The notes: generated by a model from the sequence alone, not told the origin. Shown: positions 43,340 through 53,308, counted from the stretch's first letter. The stretch is DNA of 64,000 bases from an uncultured Christensenella sp. (GCA_910584155.1 CAJTYG010000001.1:82023-146022), one strand, 5' to 3'. Made by a program: numbers and translations.

Positions 43340-44776
43340 ATGAAAAAGAAAATTATCGGTGTAGTGTCTGCTCTCGTGCTGGTCGTGATACTTGCGACCT
43401 GCCTTGCGGCGTGCAACCCCTACAAGTGGAACGGAATAGGCGGCGGAGACGCTTCTGCGGACGTTGTTTCAAACGGCGGATACGTCGTCAAGCAGGGCAA
43501 CTATCTTTACTACATCAACGGCTATGAAGGCACCGGCGGCGAAAACAACGAATGGGGCACTCCCGTCAAGCAGAGCATCGTCCGCTCGGAAATCAGAGAG
43601 GACGGCACTATAGACAACGCAAGCACTAAGGTCGTTGTGCCAAAGATAATCTACAACTCATCGGCAAAGGGCGGCTTTGCCATTTACGGCGAGTGGATAT
43701 ATTATGCAACTCCCAACAACGACCGTGACAAGACGGGCACCGCTTCCACAACGGATACGGACTTTATGCGTACAAAGATAGACGCTTCCGTCACGCAGCG
43801 ACTCGGCAAGATAAACGTGCGCAATGCGGAATATCTTTTCACCCCCACAAGAGTGCTGTATTATTCGTCAAACAAAATCAACTACATTGATTTTTCGGGA
43901 ATGAAGACCGACAAGAATATCGACAACGCAAAGGGTGCCAAAGACGGTGAACTCGTTGAAGATCAGGTGTCGTCCGTTGCGTGGAATATGAACAGCGATA
44001 CGATTTATTATACGAGAACTGTTACGGGCGAAAACAGCTATAAAAACTACAATGAGCTTTGCTCGGTCAAGGTGGACGGCTCCGACCAAAAGGTGCTCGC
44101 AACCGAAAATACCTTTGTATCTGAGGGTGGACAGCCTCAAAACGAGCCCCAAAACGTATTTAAATACACCTTGAGAGATATGTATCTCGAAGAGGACAAC
44201 AGCACAACGCTCTATTATACTGCGACATACTATCTCAACGACACAGACAATATGGCAGGTCTTTATATGGCTAAAGCGTCCGATATCAAGGGCACACGCA
44301 AACAGCTCAACACCATAGGCTCGTCCACACTGTATGCGCTCGGATATAATGAGGGTGCGCTTGCCTACAACAGCGCAAGCGTGTACTGTCTGTATGACGG
44401 CACCCTTGCGACAGCGCAAAACCCCGTGCAGGTCACGGACACATCACAAACGGTGTGGTTTGTAGATCAAAAGGCTGGGCTTGCTTATATCACGAAATCA
44501 TCGTCTGCGTCCGAGCTCACCGCAGTATCCTACAAAACGCCCGGCAATATGACGAGCATTATTTCAGAGGGAATTAAGGTAGATTGGCTCAGACTCGACT
44601 TTGTTGTTGACGGCGATCAGCTTTATTTCTACTTCTTTGCCACAAACGACTCAAACCTCATGCATATGATCAATGTCAAGACATTCGATAAGGAAGCCGA
44701 GGACGAGGAAGGCAACAAGGCGGAAAGCACATACGTCGGCTTTGAAAAGGAAGAGGACGAGGAAGAAGATAAATAA
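43340..44776 (+). CDS. Lipoprotein with DUF5050-like beta-propeller repeats
   Basis: A 478-residue lipoprotein: basic start MKKK, hydrophobic core, lipobox LAAC with Cys25 as the lipidated residue, so it is anchored outside the membrane. The rest is rich in short beta strands with patterns such as GNYLYYINGYEG, GEWIYYATPN and DTIYYTRTV, like the DUF5050 'YYI' propeller repeats. The end is a very acidic tail (EEDEEEDK). AGAAGG precedes ATG 43340, which I prefer to a start at 43292 because the signal peptide begins there. Ligand unknown. Confidence 0.82.
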   Translation: MKKKIIGVVSALVLVVILATCLAACNPYKWNGIGGGDASADVVSNGGYVVKQGNYLYYINGYEGTGGENNEWGTPVKQSIVRSEIREDGTIDNASTKVVVPKIIYNSSAKGGFAIYGEWIYYATPNNDRDKTGTASTTDTDFMRTKIDASVTQRLGKINVRNAEYLFTPTRVLYYSSNKINYIDFSGMKTDKNIDNAKGAKDGELVEDQVSSVAWNMNSDTIYYTRTVTGENSYKNYNELCSVKVDGSDQKVLATENTFVSEGGQPQNEPQNVFKYTLRDMYLEEDNSTTLYYTATYYLNDTDNMAGLYMAKASDIKGTRKQLNTIGSSTLYALGYNEGALAYNSASVYCLYDGTLATAQNPVQVTDTSQTVWFVDQKAGLAYITKSSSASELTAVSYKTPGNMTSIISEGIKVDWLRLDFVVDGDQLYFYFFATNDSNLMHMINVKTFDKEAEDEEGNKAESTYVGFEKEEDEEEDK

Positions 44777-44794
44777 GTTTTAAACGGTCAAAAG

Positions 44795-44821
44795 TGGGGC
44801 GGATATTCCGCCCCATATTTT
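44795..44821 (+). terminator. Rho-independent terminator
   Basis: TGGGGCGGA-TAT-TCCGCCCCA (44795-44815), 9 perfect pairs, then TATTTTTAT. It ends the lipoprotein transcript. Confidence 0.88.
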
Positions 44822-44835
44822 TATACGGGTGCGAT

Positions 44836-45555
44836 ATGACAAAGACAATTTTGATAACAGGCGGCAGCCGAGGCATAGGCGAAGCTATAGTAAGGCTTGC
44901 GGCGGGCAAGATGAACGTGGCTTTTACCTATTTTACGAGCGAACAGCGTGCGCTGAAGCTGCAGGACGAATTAAAGGACTTCGGCGTGCTTGCGGTGCGG
45001 TGCGACGTGCGTGACAAAAACAGCGTTTTGAACGCATTAGATACCGTAAAAGCAAGGTTTGGGCATATAGATATCCTTGTAAACAACGCAGGTATTGCGT
45101 GCGACGGTGTGTTTATAGATTTGTCAGACGAGGCGTGGCAGGATACGTTTGCCACAAACGTGGACGGTGTGTTTCATATGACGCAGGCTGTCCTGCCCGA
45201 TATGCTGTCACGTATGAGCGGCAGCATAGTGAATATATCTTCCGTGTGGGGGGTGTCGGGCGCAAGCTGTGAGGTCGCATATTCGGCAAGCAAGGCCGCA
45301 GTCATAGGCTTTACAAAGGCGCTCGCAAAAGAGGTCGCACCTATGGGCGTACGTGTAAACGCCGTGGCGCCCGGTGCGATAGACACCGATATGATGCATG
45401 TCTACAGCGATGAGGATATCGCTGCGCTTTGCCAAAATTCTATCCCGCTCGGGCGGCTCGGCACGGCGCAGGAGGTTGCCGAAGCGGTGCTGTTTGTCGC
45501 TCAAAACGCATACATCAGCGGCGCAGTGCTGCCCGTTGACGGACTCCTGTCATAA
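44836..45555 (+). CDS. SDR-family 3-oxoacyl-ACP reductase-like protein (FabG-like)
   Basis: An NADPH-dependent short-chain reductase of 239 residues. Motifs: ITGGSRGIGEAI (cofactor loop), NNAGIACDG, the catalytic Ser in NISSVWG, Tyr-x-x-x-Lys in YSASKAAV, and the C-terminal GAVLPVDGLLS. The FabG pattern is good, but it stands alone outside a fatty-acid operon, so its substrate is open. I start at ATG 44836, since the frame upstream crosses the terminator at 44795. The ribosome binding site is weak. Confidence 0.85.
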   Translation: MTKTILITGGSRGIGEAIVRLAAGKMNVAFTYFTSEQRALKLQDELKDFGVLAVRCDVRDKNSVLNALDTVKARFGHIDILVNNAGIACDGVFIDLSDEAWQDTFATNVDGVFHMTQAVLPDMLSRMSGSIVNISSVWGVSGASCEVAYSASKAAVIGFTKALAKEVAPMGVRVNAVAPGAIDTDMMHVYSDEDIAALCQNSIPLGRLGTAQEVAEAVLFVAQNAYISGAVLPVDGLLS

Positions 45556-45625
45556 ATTCTCGTTTTTTTGACAAACTATTGCATACTTAAAAAATATTAA
45601 GGTAGGTCAAATGCAGGGGCGCTTA

Positions 45626-45654
45626 TTGACTTTGATAAATCGATAATATATAAT
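45626..45654 (+). promoter_or_regulatory. Promoter of large lipoprotein gene
   Basis: TTGACT (45626-45631), 17-base spacer, TATAAT (45649-45654), start near 45661. Confidence 0.75.
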
Positions 45655-45719
45655 AAGTATATTCCAAAAAGATTCGCATATCGCTTTTGCGACGTTGCGA
45701 AAATCCGTAGGAGGAAAAA

Positions 45720-48191
45720 ATGAGCAAATCAAAATCATGGATTAAAACCTTGTTGATCGTCGTTTTGGCTTTGATTATGATCGTATCTCTTGTCGCTTGC
45801 GATAAGAAAAACGATGAGAATAACGACCCTAATGGCGGTGGCGAGAACAACAACAATAATCAAACGGATACTCAGGCGGCAGATTATTTTAACAAGCTGT
45901 GGGAGTTGACGGCAAAAATAGGCTCGGACACGATAGGCATTGATGACACTATTGCCCTCGACCTCGGCATGGAGCTTGGCATAGGTACAAGACAGGTTAA
46001 AGTGCCTTATAGATTGTTGCAGCAAATAGACCTCGGTATAGAGCTGCAGGCAGTTGTTGACAGAAAGAACGGCGTTCAGGACGCAACGGCTTCTGCCGAA
46101 GCACAGGATAACGAGCGCAAAAACAAGACCGCCGTCAAGCTTCGCCTTTATGATCCGAGCGCAAACAATCAAATTTTGGCACTGTATCTGTTTGCGGACG
46201 ATCTTGAAAACCTTTATATAGACTTTGCAGGTCAAAGCGTAAGGGTGCCAAACAATGTTGCAGAAGTAGTATGGAATGAAGTCCTTGGCAACAGCACTTA
46301 TCTCGGCGATGAAATTCCCAACGGCTTATTAAATAAGTTTATCGGCAAGGAAAACGCAAAGCAAAGCATAAACGACATCATCAACACCTTTGTCGGTAAA
46401 TTTGGGGAAAAGTGGAATTTGAATACTCTCATCAACGGCGTGATGAAAATGTTCAATCTCAAGCTTGACGAGCTTTTCAGCAAGATACCTAGCGATTTTC
46501 TTAAGCTTTTGGGCGTAAGTTCGGCAGACGAGCTCAAGGATGCAAATGGCGACGTTGATTTGATGAAGCTTCTTTCGGGCAACCTTGTCGGAACATTGTT
46601 TGACATAAAAACAGAAACGGGCGAAGCAACAACACATAAGGCAAGGATCAAAAACTCAATTTTGCATACAGTTTCAGGATTGGCAAAGATTACGTCGTTG
46701 TTCAGCAGCAATGCTTCTGATCCCACAACTTATATCCAATATCCGACTGACGAGCTTTCACTCAGCTTTACGGAGGAAAATGATGCTATAAAAGATTTCA
46801 CCATTCTCGCAAGATTGGGCGGTCTCGATTGCGGTATCAACGGAACGACCGCTGTGCCTGAAATAACCCTCAAAATCAACAAGCTGCGTGTTCAAAAGGC
46901 AACAGAGGATAACGGCATAGCTATCAGCAAAGGGAATTTCAGCCCCGATATAGCACTCAACGAAAAGCTTTCGATAAAGCTTGACGGCTTAAAGTGGCGC
47001 AACGTTGACCTTTCGGGCAAGACCTTTGAGCTGTCCTTGGTCGGCAAGGTGGATATGACGACGTTGGCTACGGCAGATAATAAGACGGAAATCAACCTCG
47101 CAGTTGACGAAATTTCAACGACGGGCACAAAACACATTGTGCAGGCAAGCTACAGAAAGGGTATAGTTACAGCCGCTTTGAGCGACGCTATCACCTTCAA
47201 CGGCAAGCAGTATAAAGGTTTAAGAGTTGACGTAAGCGAAAAATTCAATGTCGCCGATTTGATAACGACCGGCATTAAAGAAATAGTTTACAAGATCAAG
47301 CCAAGCCTCAAGCCTCAGCCATCGGCTACTACGTCAGCAGATACCAAAATAAAGTTGGATGATGTTCTCAAGATGATAAAGAAGTATTGCCAGCTTGGGC
47401 TTCCGATGATATCCACGGACAACGACGGACTGCAAATAGATTTGTCAAAGATTCCCGGTGGAAAGCTGCTTGGGCAAGGATATGACAAGAGCCTAATATC
47501 AGTCATTGCCGTATTTGTGAACAATGCACATTCAAGTGATAAAGATTTTGAGAAATGGACTATACAGGGTTGCATTGAAAACACCATAAACAACCTCATC
47601 TATCCTCCGCTTCCCGGCAAGGGCTTGCAGGATTGCCTCAACATCATTCTCGGCGAGTTCAACATCGATTTGTCCGACTACGGCGCAACGACTGCGGACG
47701 ATCAGCCTGTCACACCTCCTGCTCAGAATGAGGATAAAGTCGACTGGAACGTGATCGGCAATGCTGTAAAGCAAATCCTCTTCAACATCGCAAGCGACCT
47801 CACCGTTGAGGGAGCAGGTTGTGATAATGACTTCACAAAGGAAGAAATCACAAGCATTATCGGTGAGAAGAAGGATGCAGAGCAAAATGTAATTCCTGTT
47901 TCGGACAACACTCTCAACAAGTGGAACGAAAACAAGAAGCTCATAAGAAGCGTCATTGCACTGCTTAAGACTACAAATGTTGTTGTCAAGGGCGATGTAA
48001 CGGACGGAGCACATCTGTCGGTTGAGTTTGCAGTTGCAGACGCAAGCGTAGAAATCAAAGAGAGCCTTGAGCTTGTCGATGACTACACCTTTGACAACTC
48101 TGTCGAAGAGCTTTATGCTGCGGCAGTCGAAGACGGCAGTGACAACCTTTGGATAACCTACACTTGGACAGACGGCAATGATCAACAATAA
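45720..48191 (+). CDS. Large lipoprotein of unknown function (823 aa)
   Basis: The product has a signal peptide with lipobox LVAC (Cys27), then an Asn/Asp/Gly-rich linker (about 28-55). The body of about 750 residues alternates amphipathic strands and helices, with no motif I know. Repeated themes such as IDLGIELQAVVD, LKLDELFSKIP and INNLIYPPLPGK suggest large lipid-binding-like or beta-rich repeats, but this is weak. AGGAGG (45709-45714) gives good initiation, and the gene has its own promoter and terminator. It is probably a surface protein of this lineage. Confidence 0.8.
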   Translation: MSKSKSWIKTLLIVVLALIMIVSLVACDKKNDENNDPNGGGENNNNNQTDTQAADYFNKLWELTAKIGSDTIGIDDTIALDLGMELGIGTRQVKVPYRLLQQIDLGIELQAVVDRKNGVQDATASAEAQDNERKNKTAVKLRLYDPSANNQILALYLFADDLENLYIDFAGQSVRVPNNVAEVVWNEVLGNSTYLGDEIPNGLLNKFIGKENAKQSINDIINTFVGKFGEKWNLNTLINGVMKMFNLKLDELFSKIPSDFLKLLGVSSADELKDANGDVDLMKLLSGNLVGTLFDIKTETGEATTHKARIKNSILHTVSGLAKITSLFSSNASDPTTYIQYPTDELSLSFTEENDAIKDFTILARLGGLDCGINGTTAVPEITLKINKLRVQKATEDNGIAISKGNFSPDIALNEKLSIKLDGLKWRNVDLSGKTFELSLVGKVDMTTLATADNKTEINLAVDEISTTGTKHIVQASYRKGIVTAALSDAITFNGKQYKGLRVDVSEKFNVADLITTGIKEIVYKIKPSLKPQPSATTSADTKIKLDDVLKMIKKYCQLGLPMISTDNDGLQIDLSKIPGGKLLGQGYDKSLISVIAVFVNNAHSSDKDFEKWTIQGCIENTINNLIYPPLPGKGLQDCLNIILGEFNIDLSDYGATTADDQPVTPPAQNEDKVDWNVIGNAVKQILFNIASDLTVEGAGCDNDFTKEEITSIIGEKKDAEQNVIPVSDNTLNKWNENKKLIRSVIALLKTTNVVVKGDVTDGAHLSVEFAVADASVEIKESLELVDDYTFDNSVEELYAAAVEDGSDNLWITYTWTDGNDQQ

Positions 48192-48218
48192 AAACCGTAC
48201 GCTATATGCGTAGCACGG

Positions 48219-48252
48219 CAGGCTTTCCGCAAAATGCGGGAAGCCTGTTTTT
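48219..48252 (+). terminator. Rho-independent terminator
   Basis: CAGGCTTTCCGCA (48219-48231) pairs with TGCGGGAAGCCTG (48235-48247), one wobble, then five T. Confidence 0.88.
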
Positions 48253-48362
48253 AAATTTGGCGTTGCGCTTCATCTGATAAATCAAAATATAACTTACAAT
48301 ATATATAGATATGTCGTTTACGTTGATTTGGCGGGACGCTTACACTATTTTTGCGCAGTCTG

Positions 48363-48392
48363 TTGCAAAAAAACGCAATTGTGTTGTATAAT
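48363..48392 (+). promoter_or_regulatory. Promoter giving a leaderless mRNA
   Basis: TTGCAA (48363-48368), 18-base spacer, TATAAT (48387-48392). The expected start is at or next to the A of ATG 48399, and no Shine-Dalgarno is present. Confidence 0.6.
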
Positions 48393-48398
48393 ATCGCT

Positions 48399-49727
48399 AT
48401 GGATGTTTTTGATACCGAAAACAGTGTTGTATCTCAAGAGGATTTGCACGACGCAATAGACTTTGTCAGCGAGTTTTCTTTGGATCTGCAGCAGTATAAA
48501 AACCGCATTACGGGCAGCGAAAGCGAGACGGCTTGCGCACGTGCCATTCGCAGCAGACTTGCCGACGAAACGGGTGCGACCGTAAGGCTGGAGGCGTACA
48601 GGGCATATCCTCTGCTTGGCAGGGGCTGTCTGCCGTTTTTCGGCTTGTGGTATTTGCTGTGCTACGTGCTGTATTTCGTATCGTTTGCAGGTCCACGCAT
48701 AGCGGGCATTTTGTTGGCGCTGCTTGCTCTTGCCGTTTATGCGGTAGGCGTAGGCGCAATGCTCACAATGTATCTTGGCAAGCATAAGCTGAAGGGCATA
48801 CTGTCGCAAAAGGTGTCTTACAACGTCGTCAGCGAGTTTTCAAAAAATAAAGATAAGCTCAAGAAGGAGCGCATCATCGTCATTGCCGACAATCACGACG
48901 CAACGCTTGGCAACTTTGTGACGGACTACAAATTTATGAGCAAGCTTGCGCATGTGCTCGTGCCGCTCACCTCGGTTGTATTTGTGCTGTTTTGCATACT
49001 CAAAATGGCTATCGGCTCCGACACGCCTGCTAAGATAACCGCATTCAGCGTTATTCCTGCCGTCATAGGCGTGATAGGCATATCGGTGACTGTGCTTAGA
49101 TTTTCCCCGTTTGAACGCAATGCAAAGCAAAACAACGGCGTTGCAACTGCGGTGGCAATGGCGACCTACGCCTATTTTGCGGAGCAGCCCGAGCTTTTGC
49201 CCGACGACGTTCGCATAGTTTATGCTTCGCTCGGCGGCGAAAATTCCGCTCACAGCGGCTCGGAAGCGTTTGTAAAAGCCCATCCGGAGTTTCAGGGCGC
49301 TAAGGTGCTGTGCCTGCAGGATATAGAAAGCGGCAACTTTAAAATTGCCGAGATGAACGCAATGCGCAAAATACAGTATTCGATCCCGCTTGTGTCTGTC
49401 ATAAGGTCGGGCGCACACGAGCAAAAAATAGAGATAACGACGCTGCCGCATGACACTCTTCCGCAAAAATTAAGCTCCATACACGGGTATATTTCGGATG
49501 AGTTTGCAAAAAACGGACTTGAAACCGCTACGCTTTTGGCGGCAGAGCCCGATGCGGACGGCAAAGAGCTTGACATAAACGACCTTGAAAAACTGTTTTC
49601 AATCACCGTAGGTACGGTGTTGAAGCTAATAAAAGAATCTCCTGCACCCTCGCAGGAGGTCAAGGAGCAACCTGCGCAAAACGTGACCTCCGAAAAAATG
49701 GAAATTCACAGCGTCAGCGGCAAATAA
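48399..49727 (+). CDS. M28-peptidase-like membrane protein, metal site doubtful
   Basis: A 442-residue protein. The N-terminal soluble part (about 1-62) has the ITGSESETACARAI region of M28 peptidases (GSxxE). Two pairs of membrane helices follow (about 70-125 and 175-235), interrupted by VIADNHDATLG where M28 enzymes have their first metal ligand. The second peptidase half reads NNGVATAVAMATY (like D-N-x-SG) and ASLGGENSAHSGSEAFV. Several metal ligands of active M28 enzymes are not in place, so it may be inactive or bind something else. I start at ATG 48399, next to the promoter; the frame opens at 48351. Confidence 0.7.
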   Translation: MDVFDTENSVVSQEDLHDAIDFVSEFSLDLQQYKNRITGSESETACARAIRSRLADETGATVRLEAYRAYPLLGRGCLPFFGLWYLLCYVLYFVSFAGPRIAGILLALLALAVYAVGVGAMLTMYLGKHKLKGILSQKVSYNVVSEFSKNKDKLKKERIIVIADNHDATLGNFVTDYKFMSKLAHVLVPLTSVVFVLFCILKMAIGSDTPAKITAFSVIPAVIGVIGISVTVLRFSPFERNAKQNNGVATAVAMATYAYFAEQPELLPDDVRIVYASLGGENSAHSGSEAFVKAHPEFQGAKVLCLQDIESGNFKIAEMNAMRKIQYSIPLVSVIRSGAHEQKIEITTLPHDTLPQKLSSIHGYISDEFAKNGLETATLLAAEPDADGKELDINDLEKLFSITVGTVLKLIKESPAPSQEVKEQPAQNVTSEKMEIHSVSGK

Positions 49728-49845
49728 CCTATTCTTTTTATGCGTTTTGAAGTATAGCATAAGTCACATCAAGCTTATGTACGACGCAAAGTTGTAGTTG
49801 GATGTGGCATTTTTCATTTTTTTGGCAGTATTGAAAAAAAAGTTT

Positions 49846-51159
49846 ATGGATATGGAAAAGGAAAATTTAAAAAACGCAGAAACAGTATCGCAAAACGATG
49901 AGCCGACCGTGACTGAAGACGCTGCGCTCGACAACGAAGCCGTAGATAGCGCTGCAGATAATGCCGTAGACAGTGTTGAAGAGGGCGAAGCTCAGCAGCA
50001 AAAGGGAATTTTGTTTGATAACGTCGGCAAACAGACCAAAGGGCAAAAGGCTTTATCCGTTGTAAAAAAGCTTTGCAAGCGTTATTTTATAGACGCATTT
50101 ACGGGAATGGCGCAGGGGCTTTTTTGCACGCTTATCGCAGGAACGATTATAGCTCAAATCGCAAGCTGGTGCGGCGATAACTCATTTGCGCACGTGCTCG
50201 GCTATATCGGCAGCATTGCAAAAATGCTTATGGGCGCAGGTATAGGCGTAGGCATAGCGCACAAGCTCGGTGCTAAGCCGTTGGTTATTTTTACTGCGCT
50301 CGTAACAGGCTTGATAGGCGCATTTGCGGGCGGGCTTGTAACTTCGCTCACAGAAGGCGTAAGCTTCACGCTTGCATTCGGCGCTCCCGGCAACCCTATA
50401 GGCGCATACGTCGTAGCATTGCTCACAGTGGAAATCGCAGGGCTTTATGCAGGAAAAACAAAGCTTGATATCGTATTAGTGCCGCTTGGAATGTTGATAT
50501 TATGTTTGCTTGGCATATTCCTTGCGTGGCCGTTTATAAAGCTTATAGATTTGCTTGCAAAGCTCATAGTGCTTGCGATAGAGGCGGGCACTGCCGTGAA
50601 GATAATCGTAGGCATATTTGTTGCGGTGGTCATGGGTATTTTACTTACGATGCCCACGTCCTCGGCGGCAATATGGGTTGCTATAGCGACGTCGGCAACG
50701 GCGCTTGCAAATCCCGACGCATTCGGCATAGCGGGCGGTGCGGCTGTCGCAGGCTGCTCTGCGCATATGATAGGCTTTGCAGTTGCAACTTTCAGAGAAA
50801 ACCGCTGGAGCGGGCTTATAGCGCAGGGGATAGGCACAAGTATGCTGCAAATTCCCAACATTATGAAAAAGCCTCTTATAATGCTGCCCGAAGTTGTTGC
50901 AAGTGCGGTTTCGGGCTTGGTAGCGGTGCTTTTGGGGCTTAGATGTAACGCCTCCGGCGGAGGAATGGGCACGAGCGGCTTGGTCGGAGTATTCGGTACG
51001 ATTGACGCTTCGATGGCTGTTGGATTGGATACGTGGCGCATAGTGCTTGGCGTAATACTTTGTTTGTTTGTTATCCCTGCGGCGGTGAGCTTGGGCGTGA
51101 GCGAGATACTGCGCAAATACAAGCTCATAAAGCCCGAGGATATGAAGCTTGACGTTTAA
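49846..51159 (+). CDS. PTS EIIC-like permease
   Basis: The 437-residue product has an acidic, low-complexity N-terminal tail (about 1-60) and about nine to ten membrane helices. GMAQGLFCTLIAGTIIAQI opens the membrane part, and GAGIGVGIAHKLGAKPLV, APGNPIGAYVVAL, MPTSSAAIWVAI and NASGGGMGTSGLVG are typical of the PTS_EIIC_2 group. These permeases take up unknown sugars or act without classic EIIA/EIIB partners; none are near. ATG 49846 and 49852 are both possible, and no Shine-Dalgarno decides. Confidence 0.8.
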   Translation: MDMEKENLKNAETVSQNDEPTVTEDAALDNEAVDSAADNAVDSVEEGEAQQQKGILFDNVGKQTKGQKALSVVKKLCKRYFIDAFTGMAQGLFCTLIAGTIIAQIASWCGDNSFAHVLGYIGSIAKMLMGAGIGVGIAHKLGAKPLVIFTALVTGLIGAFAGGLVTSLTEGVSFTLAFGAPGNPIGAYVVALLTVEIAGLYAGKTKLDIVLVPLGMLILCLLGIFLAWPFIKLIDLLAKLIVLAIEAGTAVKIIVGIFVAVVMGILLTMPTSSAAIWVAIATSATALANPDAFGIAGGAAVAGCSAHMIGFAVATFRENRWSGLIAQGIGTSMLQIPNIMKKPLIMLPEVVASAVSGLVAVLLGLRCNASGGGMGTSGLVGVFGTIDASMAVGLDTWRIVLGVILCLFVIPAAVSLGVSEILRKYKLIKPEDMKLDV

Positions 51160-51245
51160 GTTAAAATAATAAGCTAATAAAAATGCACCTCAATAAGTTT
51201 TGTCTGACTTTTGGGGTGCATTTCATAATGGCGGCTGTTTTAAAA

Positions 51246-52469
51246 TCATTTCTTTCCCGCTTTTTTCTTTTTTGCAACAGGCAGGAAAAGCGTAAATACC
51301 GTGCCTTTGCCCTCTACACCGTGACAGGTTATGCTGCCGCCGTGCGCCTTCGCCGTTGCTGCTGCGATGGACAAGCCGAGCCCGAAGCTGTGATTGTCGC
51401 CGTTTTGTCTTGCGCCGTCCGTGCGATAAAACCTATCAAAAACGTGAGCGGCTTCTTCCTTGCTTATCGCTTCGCCCGTGTTCATTACACTTAGGCGCAC
51501 CTTTTTTTGGTCGACAAACAGCTTTACGCCGACCTTGCCCTCGGGATCGCAGTATTTTATTGCATTGTCAAGCAGAATGACAATGAGTCTGTCAAGGGCG
51601 CCCTTTTCGCCGTACACCTTGACGTCGGGCTGAATAGTTGTTATGAGATTTACGCTTTTTTCAAAGCAGATAGGCTCAAACGTGAGGCAAGCGCCCTCTG
51701 TGAGCAGGCTGAAGTTAAGTTCCTCTTTGGGCAGTTCCGTCTGCTCCATTTTGGACAGCTCGAGCATATTTTGTATCAGCTCCTGCATGCGTTCTATCTG
51801 CGTGTCGATGGACTCTATCCACCTTGTGTTGTCCTCGACGGTGGTGGTAGGCTCGGACTTTATCACGCTCAGATTTGTTGAGATTACTGTAAGCGGCGTT
51901 TTAAGCTCGTGCGAGGCGTTGGCGATTAGATCACGTTGTTTCTTGAAGGATTCCGCCACGGGGTGCAGTAGCCTTGCGGAGGATAGGAACGCAAGCAGAG
52001 CGATCAACGCCACGGACAGGCAAAACAGCAGCAATATCTGCAAAGCCGTGTTTATCAAAAGCGAGTGATATTCGCTTCTGTCTATGACAGCTATCAGCAG
52101 ATGGTCGTCTATTTGCTTGCTGTCGCACAAAAAATAGTGGTCGCCGATGTTGAAATTGCCCTTAAGCACCTCGGCGCAGGTGTTGACAATTTCCTCCTGC
52201 TTGTCGCCGTAATAAGACAGGTCGGACGGGCAGGATATTTTGTTGCCGTCCTCATAAGAATATACAAAAAAACAACGCAACGCCTGAGATGCGCTGTCGT
52301 TGTAGGATTTGGGGTTGTCAAGCGCCTTTTGCAGAGCGGCTTTCACAGAGACGTTGTTGGATATATAGGTCATCCCGAAAAACACGCCCAGCATAACAAA
52401 AAGCAGCATAGCGCCAAGCAGGGTGGTTATCACGGTGAATTTAAGACGTTGTCTTTTTATCAGATCCAT
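51246..52469 (-). CDS. Sensor histidine kinase
   Basis: A membrane histidine kinase of 407 residues that forms a two-component system with the response regulator upstream. It has one membrane helix at about 12-36, an outward sensing domain (about 37-138) with three Cys residues, and a second helix at about 140-163. The dimerisation helix carries the phospho-accepting His187 (NASHELKTPLT). The ATP domain has LLDNAIKY (N box), and GLGLSIAAATAKAHGG as the G box. The end is a Lys-rich tail. It starts 57 bases after the regulator gene and is probably co-transcribed. The signal is unknown. Confidence 0.92.
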   Translation of the reverse strand: MDLIKRQRLKFTVITTLLGAMLLFVMLGVFFGMTYISNNVSVKAALQKALDNPKSYNDSASQALRCFFVYSYEDGNKISCPSDLSYYGDKQEEIVNTCAEVLKGNFNIGDHYFLCDSKQIDDHLLIAVIDRSEYHSLLINTALQILLLFCLSVALIALLAFLSSARLLHPVAESFKKQRDLIANASHELKTPLTVISTNLSVIKSEPTTTVEDNTRWIESIDTQIERMQELIQNMLELSKMEQTELPKEELNFSLLTEGACLTFEPICFEKSVNLITTIQPDVKVYGEKGALDRLIVILLDNAIKYCDPEGKVGVKLFVDQKKVRLSVMNTGEAISKEEAAHVFDRFYRTDGARQNGDNHSFGLGLSIAAATAKAHGGSITCHGVEGKGTVFTLFLPVAKKKKAGKK

Positions 52470-52525
52470 ATATTGTCTAAAACGAGGGTTTATGTAGCAA
52501 AAATGGCATTATAAATGCGCATTTT

Positions 52526-53200
52526 CTATTTTTGTGCAAGGCGATAGCCTACGCCCCGCACTGCTTCTATGGTGAACGAAGCGCCTAAATGCTGCAGCTT
52601 TTTGCGCAGGAATGACATATAAACCTCGAGGTTGTTGGACTCGAACTCGCTGTTGAGCCCCCACGCTTTAAGTATAAGATCTTCCTTTGCGGCGACAAAT
52701 TTGGGATATTCAAACAGATATCGCAAAAGCTCGAATTCCTTTGCGGTCAGCCCTATTTCGCCCTGCGGCGTGCTTAGCACGTAGGTCGTAAGATCGAGAG
52801 AGGCTTCGGCATATTCAAGCTTATTGTCGCTTACAAGCTTGCCACGCCTGCGCAGTACGGCACGCATACGGGCGGACAGCTCGGGGAATGAAAATGGTTT
52901 TGATACATAATCGTCTGCGCCTCTGTCAAGCCCGAGTATCTTGTCGTCCTCTGCGGCGAGCGCCGTCAGCATTATTATGGGGGTGTCCAGCTTTTTGCGG
53001 CGAAGCTCGCCGAGCACCTCAAAGCCGTTCATCTTTGGCATTATCACGTCAAGCAGTATGAGGTCGTACATTCCTGTGGACGCAAAATTGAGTCCGTCGG
53101 CGCCGTCATAGACGCAGTCCACGTCGTAGCCGTCCTTTGTAAGCATTTTTGCAAGCGCTCTTGCTAATTCTTTTTCGTCTTCAACGAGCAAAATTTTCAT
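52526..53200 (-). CDS. OmpR/PhoB-type response regulator
   Basis: A 224-residue regulator. The receiver domain (about 1-115) has the acidic pocket in VEDE, the phospho-accepting Asp51 (LILLDVIMP) and the conserved Lys in YVSKPFS. The winged-helix DNA-binding domain (about 125-222) has LTAKEFELLRYL and EAVRGVGYRL. GGAGG lies just upstream of the ATG on the minus strand. The kinase gene follows. No target can be read from the sequence. Confidence 0.94.
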   Translation of the reverse strand: MKILLVEDEKELARALAKMLTKDGYDVDCVYDGADGLNFASTGMYDLILLDVIMPKMNGFEVLGELRRKKLDTPIIMLTALAAEDDKILGLDRGADDYVSKPFSFPELSARMRAVLRRRGKLVSDNKLEYAEASLDLTTYVLSTPQGEIGLTAKEFELLRYLFEYPKFVAAKEDLILKAWGLNSEFESNNLEVYMSFLRKKLQHLGASFTIEAVRGVGYRLAQK

Positions 53201-53308
53201 ATGTGACCTCCTTGCCTTTTAAGATTATACTATTTTTAAACAATTAAAACAATATTAAATATACACACTGTATGCGACGGATAGCTGCGTTTAAAATGTG
53301 GCAGGGTA

